Positions 1-5,184 of a DNA stretch of 64,000 nt are shown here, piece after piece. The notes below the pieces were generated by a model that worked only from the letters and a program-made list of their open reading frames with translations, ran no database searches and had not been told where the DNA came from. Origin of the DNA: Planktothrix sp. PCC 11201 (lineage in GTDB: Bacteria; Cyanobacteriota; Cyanobacteriia; Cyanobacteriales; Microcoleaceae); the NCBI RefSeq assembly GCF_900009135.1, contig NZ_LT797711.1:121762-185761 (forward strand). Reading direction: 5' to 3'. The position numbers and the translations under genes are program-made. Numbering within the stretch: the stretch's first letter is position 1; every line of letters starts with the position of its first letter.

Positions 1-1
1 G

Positions 2-130
2 GAAGTAACCGCCGCCCTCGAAGCCGAATTAGGTATCGTGCTGACTCAGGAGGCCACTTCTGAATATTACGCCCGTAGCCAACAACAGTCCGAGACCGCG
101 ACAACCCAAGTCGGTTCGAGCCATTGGTAA
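2..130 (+). CDS. C-terminal end of a small DUF2997-like protein (partial)
   Basis: Only the last 42 codons and the TAA lie in the window; the gene begins upstream. The block EVTAALEAELG followed by TSEYYARSQQQ and a Ser/Thr/Gln-rich tail is what I recall of the small cyanobacterial DUF2997 proteins, which are often encoded just ahead of ycf35 and the ferredoxin gene that follow here. The function of the family is unknown. It lies 46 nt before ycf35 on the same strand and is probably in one operon with it. The family call is from memory and moderate. Confidence 0.5.
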   Translation, partial: EVTAALEAELGIVLTQEATSEYYARSQQQSETATTQVGSSHW

Positions 131-176
131 ATTCTGTTTTTGAGTTCACTGAAAATCTCGTTAAAAATAGCTAACT

Positions 177-563
177 ATGTCACACTTTAGCCAAATCAAG
201 ACCCAAATTCGGAATCTGACCTCATTAGAAACTGCTTTAAGTGATCTGGGCATTGACTGGAAAGCTGGCCCCAAAGAGGTTCGCGGTTATCAAGGTCAAA
301 CCCGTCCTGCTCAAGTCGTCATTGAACAAGACAACGGTTATGACTTAGGTTTTACCTGGAATGGCCAAGAATATGAGTTTGTTGCGGATTTACAATTTTG
401 GCAACAAGCAGTTCCCGTTGATCGGTTTTTGAGCAAAATCACTCAACGCTATGCTTACCACACCGTTGTTAATGAAACCACCAAACAAGGGTTTCAGGTT
501 GCCCAACAACAAAATCATCAAGATGGTTCCATCCGCTTAGTTTTACAACGCTGGAGTGCTTAA
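177..563 (+). CDS. ycf35: Ycf35 family protein (DUF1257)
   Basis: This 128-aa protein matches the full length of the DUF1257/Ycf35 family, which is conserved in cyanobacteria and in some algal plastid genomes. Its biochemical role is not established. Typical features are the N-terminal MSHFSQIKTQIRN, an aromatic core around GYDLGFTWNGQEYEF, and a C-terminal QDGSIRLVLQRW. No signal peptide or membrane segment is seen. The stop codon overlaps the start of the following ferredoxin gene (TAATG), which indicates translational coupling, and the partial gene upstream is co-directional. Confidence 0.9.
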   Translation: MSHFSQIKTQIRNLTSLETALSDLGIDWKAGPKEVRGYQGQTRPAQVVIEQDNGYDLGFTWNGQEYEFVADLQFWQQAVPVDRFLSKITQRYAYHTVVNETTKQGFQVAQQQNHQDGSIRLVLQRWSA

Positions 564-1021
564 TGTCTGATGGGTCTGTATCGCTAAGTGATCCCGTATC
601 CGAGCGTTCTGGGTTAGAACCGGAACTGGGCGGATTTTTGCGAAATGCACCGGAACGTTCGGGGTTTGAGCCGGAACTCGGCGGTGCATTGCGACAAAAA
701 GGGGTTTATGTGGATGAACTCACCTGTATTGGGTGTAAACACTGTTCCCATGTCGCTCGGAATACTTTTTTTATTCAAGAAGATTATGGTCGAGCGCGGG
801 TATTTAGACAGGATGGCGATACATCCGTGTTAATACAGGAAGCAATTGATACTTGTCCGGTCAATTGTATTAATTGGGTGGATTACACTGAACTAAAACG
901 TTTGGAAGCAGAACGTCAAGACCAGGTAATTCCTGTGGTTGGTTTCCCTGTGGAAGCGGGTTTGGCTAACCGGAAACGTCAGAAACAAAAACGGAAACAA
1001 GAGAATTCTTTAACCGAATAA
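563..1021 (+). CDS. Single-cluster 4Fe-4S ferredoxin-like protein
   Basis: This 152-aa soluble protein carries one ferredoxin motif. Cys55, Cys58 and Cys61 form CxxCxxC within TCIGCKHC, and Cys98 in DTCPVNC completes a [4Fe-4S] site. This suggests electron transfer, but the partner is unknown. The N-terminus is odd: a tandem repeat of RSGLEPELGG and RSGFEPELGG (residues ~15-41) precedes the iron-sulfur domain. The C-terminus is highly basic (NRKRQKQKRKQE). The ATG overlaps the ycf35 stop, so the two are co-translated. The same ycf35-ferredoxin order occurs in other cyanobacteria. Confidence 0.88.
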   Translation: MSDGSVSLSDPVSERSGLEPELGGFLRNAPERSGFEPELGGALRQKGVYVDELTCIGCKHCSHVARNTFFIQEDYGRARVFRQDGDTSVLIQEAIDTCPVNCINWVDYTELKRLEAERQDQVIPVVGFPVEAGLANRKRQKQKRKQENSLTE

Positions 1022-1261
1022 CTGATTTCTGGCGGGCTAAAACTGCCTTTTTTTATATTCATTTAATTGGGATTAGGCAAAAGGAGAATATTCTTCTTTT
1101 GCCTATTTTAATCTTTGGTTTAATTAACAGGACTTACGCAGTTACGCTATATAGTTATAGCAAGAGGCAATAGGGAATGGGCAATGGGCAATAGGTAAAT
1201 ACTTACTATAAGTAGCTTTTAGCTTTCAAGAATGTCCTAATAGATGTGGCAACTGCTATAC
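1022..1261. other. Intergenic region with stem-loop and degenerate filler
   Basis: This stretch follows the ferredoxin gene. It holds the stem-loop listed separately, then CAGGACTTACGCA and GGCAATAGGGAATGGGCAATGGGC, both typical of cyanobacterial intergenic filler. No reading frame of note is seen before the avd remnant that follows. Confidence 0.5.
1075..1104 (+). terminator. Near-perfect 30-bp palindrome, probable terminator of the ycf35-ferredoxin operon
   Basis: The two arms AGGCAAAAGGAGAAT and ATTCTTCTTTTGCCT pair over 15 bp with a single G-T wobble, and ATTTTAATC follows. The position 54 nt after the ferredoxin stop fits a transcription end. The absence of a spacer loop and of a long T run leaves a palindromic binding site as an alternative. 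Confidence 0.5.
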
Positions 1262-1343
1262 GATCTCGCGGTAGGCGGTTTAATATGGGTACATACCATT
1301 TAATTAAATCATAGGTTTTCTGGATAATCGGTAATTCACTCAT
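1262..1343 (-). pseudogene. Remnant of a second avd gene
   Basis: These 82 bp differ at two positions from bases 3968-4049 inside the avd gene of the DGR. Read on the minus strand they give [19 protein letters not shown] and continue to NRLPRD before homology stops. The fragment starts exactly at the natural Avd start and lies 12 nt after a hicB gene. This mirrors the hicB-then-avd order of the intact locus 2.7 kb away. It is too short to be functional. Confidence 0.8.
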
Positions 1344-1355
1344 TGTTAATATAGG

Positions 1356-1571
1356 TTAAGCGGCTACAGAAATTGCCTTAACGGTTAGAGACGGTTCGGG
1401 AATGGGTTGACCATCTTCCCGCAGGGTGTCAATATACAGTTCAATCGCTTCTTTAATATTATTTTCGGTTTCTTCTAAGGTTTTTCCTGTAGAAATACAA
1501 CCGGGTAAGTCGGGAACATAAGCAGAATAGTTACTCCCAGCCCATTCAAAAATTGCAACATATTCTTTCAT
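1356..1571 (-). CDS. HicB-family antitoxin-like protein
   Basis: This 71-aa protein has the HicB-like fold signature: an N-terminal beta strand with FEWAGSNYSAYVPDLPGC, then GKTLEETENNIKEAIELYI. In HicBA systems HicB blocks the HicA mRNA interferase and often autoregulates. No hicA follows; the avd remnant occupies the place where hicA would be, so this is an orphan antitoxin or a relic. The last 49 bp of its 5' half are duplicated exactly at 2251-2299. The start is ATG with GAGAAACC upstream. Confidence 0.8.
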   Translation of the reverse strand: MKEYVAIFEWAGSNYSAYVPDLPGCISTGKTLEETENNIKEAIELYIDTLREDGQPIPEPSLTVKAISVAA

Positions 1572-1606
1572 GGTTTCTCCTCTTCTGATGCAGCAAAGGT
1601 TAAGTC

Positions 1607-1621
1607 AGAAACCCGATTTCT
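1607..1621. repeat. AGAAACCCGATTTCT imperfect palindrome
   Basis: This is one member of a dispersed family built on AGAAACC(C/G)GGTTTCT. Other members lie at 4914-5072 (two long units), 6553-6585, 14447-14462 and 48085-48099. Here it is preceded by GCAGCAAAGGTTAAG, which also precedes the copies near 4955 and 5041. Confidence 0.7.
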
Positions 1622-1633
1622 CGGAATATTTTT

Positions 1634-2236
1634 TTAAGCATTTAACACCTGTTCTGCTGTTAAGGATAATTCTGAAAAAGTGGGTGATATAATCCGATCA
1701 GTTCCTCTAAATAGAGTTTTTTGATACTGACCTTTTTCGTCTAAAGAGTAAACAAAGATAGTCGGAATTTTAGGATTTCCTAAGTAAGCCCTGGAAGCGA
1801 TCGCTAAATAGTCTACAATCCAATATTCAGAAATTCCTAACCGTTGATATTCTTCTAATTTATCTACATAGTCATCTTCCCAATTCGTTGATGTCACTTC
1901 TACTGCTAACTGAATTGGCACTTCTAAGGCATTATAATCAGAACGATTAGAACGCCAAATTGTTCGGTTAATCACACTAACATCAGGATTTCTACCCTGT
2001 TCTAAGCCGTCTTTTGTTACCGTTTTGATGACCGCAGTATTAGTTACAACTAAATTAAGATTAAGTTTTCTAATTTCATCATTAAAACAGAATAAAAGCA
2101 AATTGGCTACATCATTATGGTTTCTTGTTGCTCTCACTTCTACAATTTCTCCATTCACAAATTCATAGATTCCTGTTTCTGGACATTGTTCTAAAAAGTT
2201 GTCAAATGTTAGTTTTTGTGCTTGTGCTGTTGTCAT
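1634..2236 (-). CDS. Uma2 family putative restriction endonuclease-like protein (DUF820)
   Basis: This 200-aa protein has the Uma2 core: PDVSVI, then an acidic strand LAVEVTS, then DDYVDKLEEYQRLGISEYWIVD. It keeps the PD-(D/E)xK-like Glu, Asp and Lys residues expected of the fold. Uma2 genes are expanded in cyanobacteria and are probably nucleases of selfish or regulatory type, but none of the cyanobacterial copies has a firm function. The neighbours are a hicB gene downstream and a duplicated hicB fragment immediately upstream, so the region looks accessory. Confidence 0.88.
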   Translation of the reverse strand: MTTAQAQKLTFDNFLEQCPETGIYEFVNGEIVEVRATRNHNDVANLLLFCFNDEIRKLNLNLVVTNTAVIKTVTKDGLEQGRNPDVSVINRTIWRSNRSDYNALEVPIQLAVEVTSTNWEDDYVDKLEEYQRLGISEYWIVDYLAIASRAYLGNPKIPTIFVYSLDEKGQYQKTLFRGTDRIISPTFSELSLTAEQVLNA

Positions 2237-2250
2237 AGTTTAATTTCCTA

Positions 2251-2317
2251 GTAAGTCGGGAACATAAGCAGAATAGTTACTCCCAGCCCATTCAAAAATG
2301 ATAATATATTCTTTCAA
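2251..2317 (-). pseudogene. 5' fragment of a duplicated hicB-like gene
   Basis: Bases 2251-2299 are identical to 1505-1553 inside the hicB-like gene, and the next ~18 bp remain similar. On the minus strand it reads KEYIIIFEWAGSNYSAY, then VPDL, then runs into a TAA just before the Uma2 start codon. The ATG has become TTG. It is a broken copy but may still supply upstream sequence to uma2. Confidence 0.7.
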
Positions 2318-2497
2318 AGTGTGATATAATCTGATCTAAGAATTATAGATTAGGCAACTTTTCGGTTTTTACACCTACCAAGCTACCTAACTTTGTTTGA
2401 TTTTTGGATAAAGTCACCCCTATCACCGGAACAGGTCTGGACTCTCCCTAAATTTGCCCGACAAATTCCCATCTGCCAGTTCTGACCTAGGAGAGCG

Positions 2498-2626
2498 CAC
2501 GCAGGCGGGAGGGAAACAACACGAAATCCGTAGTTGCTGTTCCGACTGTCCGGCTCGTTCCTGTTACGATTGGCACTGCGGCAATTCCTGGGATTGTTGT
2601 TCCACGAACCTCCGCGTATCACCCGG
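2498..2626 (-). repeat. DGR template repeat (TR)
   Basis: This 129-bp segment aligns without gaps to the variable repeat at 5195-5323. It lies 18 nt beyond the reverse transcriptase stop. On the minus strand it reads VIRGGSW, then an Asn-rich stretch with AAC/AAT codons at the sites that vary in the VR, then GFRVVSLPPA. By my count it has 30 coding-strand adenines. Twelve of these differ in the VR (ten A to T, two A to G) and none of the other 99 bases differ. This is the adenine-specific signature of DGR mutagenic retrohoming. Homology breaks at both ends. The low-scoring frame over it is not a gene. Confidence 0.95.
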
Positions 2627-2643
2627 AAGTGCCTGTCCCGTCT

Positions 2644-3702
2644 TCACCTTCTCGATAATTCGAGAGAAGCAAATATCTGTTGACGGAGTTGCCAAGTATC
2701 GCCCTGTTGAAGATGAGCAACCCAACTCTGGATTGACTGCGACACTTTTTCGCCCCCAATTTTACCCTGATCATATTCTACCTGCATTCGTCGCAATCGG
2801 CGTCTGGCTCGACGTAAATTTTCTTTACGGACTCGAATTCTATCGGGTAAGATGCGAAATCCAAGAAAATTGGCTCCGATTTTTGTTTCAAATAATTGGC
2901 TTTTAATCGGATGAATTTTGAGTCTCAATGTGTCTAAATATTCCTCAACTGCTATTCTTGCATCCGCTAGGAATTGGGAATTATCTGAAAATAAAGCAAA
3001 ATCATCGACATAGCGGATATATTGGGTGACTTTGAGTTTTTCTTTGACAAAATGGTCAAACCCATTCAGATAAATATTAGCAAAAAATTGGCTAGTTAAA
3101 TTTCCAATGGGAAGACCTCGCCGTCGTTGTAAGGGATCTAATAAACTATCCCCTGGAAAATATTCTACCATAGGTTCTTGTTCATTACTATTATCAATAA
3201 TTTTATCAATTAACCACAGGGTATCGGAACATTTGATCTTTTTGCGAATTAAGGATTTTAAAATAGTATGGTCAATACTGGGAAAATATTTGCGGATATC
3301 ACATTGGAGAACATAGGGACTAGACCGGGCAAATTTTGTAAATCGACGCAGGGCGCGGTGGGTTCCAAAACCGACGCGATTTGCGTATGAATCAGCAATA
3401 TAGGTACGTTCAAAAAGGGGTAGAATAATATTACATAGGGCATGATGTACTACCCTATCTCTATAGGGGGCGGCGGAAATCATTCGAGATTTGGGTTCTT
3501 TAATTTCAAAGGTTCGATAATGACCTGGACAGTAGGTTTTAGACTCTAATTCTGTTTTTAACTTAAAAAGTTCTGGCTCTAAATTATAGTTAAAGGCTAA
3601 AACATTTTCTCGAAAACGCTTGCCTTTTTGGGCTTGACGTGCTGCTGCGAATAAATTGCTAAAATCAATAATTTCTGACCAGAGATTTCCGTAGCGTTTC
3701 AT
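2644..3702 (-). CDS. Diversity-generating retroelement reverse transcriptase
   Basis: This 352-aa group-II-intron-related reverse transcriptase copies the TR RNA with errors at adenine. Visible motifs are [14 protein letters not shown] (motif A), LPIGNLTSQ near residues 195-203, where SQ replaces the usual SP and marks DGR enzymes, and the catalytic YVDD at residues 231-234. The C-terminal thumb is basic. There is no maturase or endonuclease domain, as expected. The ATG overlaps the avd stop by 4 bp and the TR begins 18 nt after its stop. The order avd, RT, TR fits one transcript. I see no frameshift and no missing catalytic residue. Confidence 0.95.
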   Translation of the reverse strand: MKRYGNLWSEIIDFSNLFAAARQAQKGKRFRENVLAFNYNLEPELFKLKTELESKTYCPGHYRTFEIKEPKSRMISAAPYRDRVVHHALCNIILPLFERTYIADSYANRVGFGTHRALRRFTKFARSSPYVLQCDIRKYFPSIDHTILKSLIRKKIKCSDTLWLIDKIIDNSNEQEPMVEYFPGDSLLDPLQRRRGLPIGNLTSQFFANIYLNGFDHFVKEKLKVTQYIRYVDDFALFSDNSQFLADARIAVEEYLDTLRLKIHPIKSQLFETKIGANFLGFRILPDRIRVRKENLRRARRRLRRMQVEYDQGKIGGEKVSQSIQSWVAHLQQGDTWQLRQQIFASLELSRR

Positions 3703-4139
3703 AGTTTTGGGGGTTTATTGCGTTGTTGTTTTATCCATGCTCCTAATTCCGTGCCGATTTCGTTAATTAATTTTCCGATATATTCATAGCGTTCAGTTTT
3801 AATTAACTCGAAATCTAATAATAGTCTGGTTTGATGGCGCAGAATGTCTAGTTTGCCATTCAATAATTCTAATTGATTGAGTTTATCTGTGGCATAACGG
3901 GCTAAAATTAATCCTTCGAGAAGGTCATAGAGTCCGGTAATGATTCTATCTCCTAAGGTAAATTTATGATCTCGCGGTAGGCGGTTTAATATGGGTACAT
4001 ACCATTTGATTAAATCATAGGTTTTCTGAATAATCGGTAATTCACTCATACTCATAAACTTTCTCTGTTTCTCAATCAAATATAAGATTTTAAGGGTTTT
4101 TACTAAATCTTGACCTGATAAATCTCTCGGTAATTTCAT
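3699..4139 (-). CDS. avd: HicA N-terminus fused in frame to DGR accessory variability determinant (Avd)
   Basis: From Met31 the protein is a canonical Avd four-helix bundle. It has [37 protein letters not shown] and a basic C-terminal helix with [12 protein letters not shown]. Avd proteins assemble as rings that bind the RT and TR RNA. Residues 1-24, [19 protein letters not shown], are not Avd. They match the start of HicA toxins of the type that follows this kind of HicB. HicA homology then decays. The ATG overlaps the hicB stop in the usual hicBA manner, so Avd may be made by coupled translation. Internal starts at 4055 or 4049 would give native Avd; SD support there (GAGAAAG) is weak. Confidence 0.88.
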   Translation of the reverse strand: MKLPRDLSGQDLVKTLKILYLIEKQRKFMSMSELPIIQKTYDLIKWYVPILNRLPRDHKFTLGDRIITGLYDLLEGLILARYATDKLNQLELLNGKLDILRHQTRLLLDFELIKTERYEYIGKLINEIGTELGAWIKQQRNKPPKL

Positions 4140-4345
4140 GAAGCAATCACCTCCTCCTGAACAATATGCAGTCGGATGATTTTAGGACGTAATGCTGGCT
4201 CAGGAAAATGACAGTGAACCGCATCTTTAATTTCTTTCTTTAAGCTTTCTAAATCATCGGCTTGGGTAATAATTGATTCCCCTAATGCCTGGGCAATATA
4301 ACCTTGCTCAATATCATGTTCTACTAAGAAAATGATTTCCGTCAT
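4136..4345 (-). CDS. HicB-like antitoxin (often misannotated 2-oxoisovalerate dehydrogenase)
   Basis: This is a 69-aa HicB-type protein beginning [16 protein letters not shown], then an Ala/Leu strand and [18 protein letters not shown]. Databases often mislabel this subfamily as 2-oxoisovalerate dehydrogenase; it normally sits before a HicA starting MK(I/L)PRDLSG. Here only the first ~24 codons of that hicA survive, fused to avd. The antitoxin has therefore lost its toxin but keeps the 4-bp overlap. It could still autoregulate the transcript that now carries avd and the RT, which is inference. Confidence 0.82.
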   Translation of the reverse strand: MTEIIFLVEHDIEQGYIAQALGESIITQADDLESLKKEIKDAVHCHFPEPALRPKIIRLHIVQEEVIAS

Positions 4346-4410
4346 CGTTTAAATAACCTCTAAGTGCTATAATTTTTATTGGTAATCTTTGAGATAATAT
4401 TTTTAGGAAT

Positions 4411-4629
4411 ATGACTGAGTTACTAGAACGTGCGATCGCTAAATTGAAAATTTTATCCCCCACTGAACAAGATGCGATCGCTACTCTAATTTTACAGGAA
4501 CTCGAAGCGGAAATGCGCTGGGATAGTGCATTTACTCAATCACCCGATGCTCTTGCTAAACTAGCAGCTAATGCAATGGCTGAATACCATTCTGGACAAA
4601 CCCAAGATTTAGATCCAGAAACACTGTGA
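4411..4629 (+). CDS. Antitoxin of a RelE/ParE-type pair
   Basis: This is a 72-aa acidic protein starting MTELLERAIAKLKILSPTEQ and ending in DPETL. The pattern of an N-terminal helix, an LSPTEQDAIATLILQELEAE segment and a Trp-Asp motif is typical of small cyanobacterial antitoxins encoded just ahead of RelE-fold toxins. The stop overlaps the toxin start (GTGA). The pair is transcribed opposite to the DGR and separates the avd-RT block from the target gene. Confidence 0.75.
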   Translation: MTELLERAIAKLKILSPTEQDAIATLILQELEAEMRWDSAFTQSPDALAKLAANAMAEYHSGQTQDLDPETL

Positions 4630-4895
4630 AGTCACGAACAACTTTCTCTTTTCGTAAAGCATTTGCCACTCTGCCAAAGCAAGTCCAAAACCAGGCTCGT
4701 GAAGCCTATCGACAATTCAAACGAGATCCCAATTATCCAAGCCTTCGTTTCAAAAAGGTACATCCAGAATTACCTATTTATTCGGCTAGAATTAACAAGG
4801 ATTATCGAGCCGTTGGACAGTTAGAAGGAGATATCATTATTTGGTTTTGGATTGGTTCGCACACAGATTATGAGAGATTACTGTCTCAATTGTAA
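4626..4895 (+). CDS. RelE/ParE-superfamily toxin
   Basis: This 89-aa basic protein has a RelE-like layout: a helical N-terminal half (FRKAFATLPKQVQNQAREAY), then KVHPELPIYSARINKDYRAV and a strand ending in IIIWFWIGSHTDYERLL. RelE-fold toxins cleave mRNA at the ribosome or poison gyrase; which applies here cannot be told. It starts with GTG, overlapping the antitoxin stop by 4 bp. It appears intact. No further gene follows on this strand before the palindromic repeats. Confidence 0.82.
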   Translation: MKSRTTFSFRKAFATLPKQVQNQAREAYRQFKRDPNYPSLRFKKVHPELPIYSARINKDYRAVGQLEGDIIIWFWIGSHTDYERLLSQL

Positions 4896-4913
4896 TTTCT
4901 CCAATTGCTGATA

Positions 4914-5072
4914 GGGGCTCAGAAATCGGGTTTCTTCAACCAGATTTCTGTTATGCAGCAAAGATTAAGGTAGAAACCCGGTTTCTCGATACAACTGTGG
5001 GGGCTCAGAAACCGGGTTTCTTCAACGAGATTTCTATAATTTAGCAAAGGTTATTGCAGAAACCCGATTTCT
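4914..5072. repeat. Two direct copies of a ~75-bp unit with AGAAACC/GGTTTCT palindromes
   Basis: Units at 4914-4988 and 5000-5072 share GGGGCTCAGAAA, CGGGTTTCTTCAAC, AGATTTCT, GCAAAG and AGAAACCCG. Each unit starts and ends with a copy of the AGAAACC palindrome and could fold back on itself. The second half is also present upstream of uma2 near 1595-1621. These are probably non-autonomous dispersed repeats. Confidence 0.75.
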
Positions 5073-5108
5073 AACAAAACCCGTCCCCTGAAAAAAAAAA
5101 TTTTTAAA

Positions 5109-5122
5109 CGCGCTGACGCGCG
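5109..5122. other. GC-rich hairpin downstream of the variable repeat
   Basis: CGCGC and GCGCG form a 5-bp stem with a TGAC loop, about 70 bp beyond the 3' edge of the VR in the coding sense. Hairpins just after the VR assist target recognition in the Bordetella phage DGR. This one is farther away and shorter, so the assignment is only suggestive; it could equally serve as a terminator for the target gene. The sequence between it and the stop codon is a purine-rich low-complexity run. Confidence 0.35.
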
Positions 5123-5184
5123 AAAAGGGAAGAAGGGAAAAGAAGAAAGAAGGGTAAAGGGCTAAAGGGCTAAAGGACAAAGGG

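Noticed and set aside
2317..2340. Similarity of GTGTGATATAATCTGATC to GGGTGATATAATCCGATC at the uma2 3' end
   Set aside because: Too short to separate from chance; it may reflect the same duplication but cannot be supported.
2383..2622. 79-codon minus-strand frame MIRGGSWNNN... as a gene
   Set aside because: It is the TR read through by chance; its value is as template RNA, with a GTG start and no ribosome-binding site.
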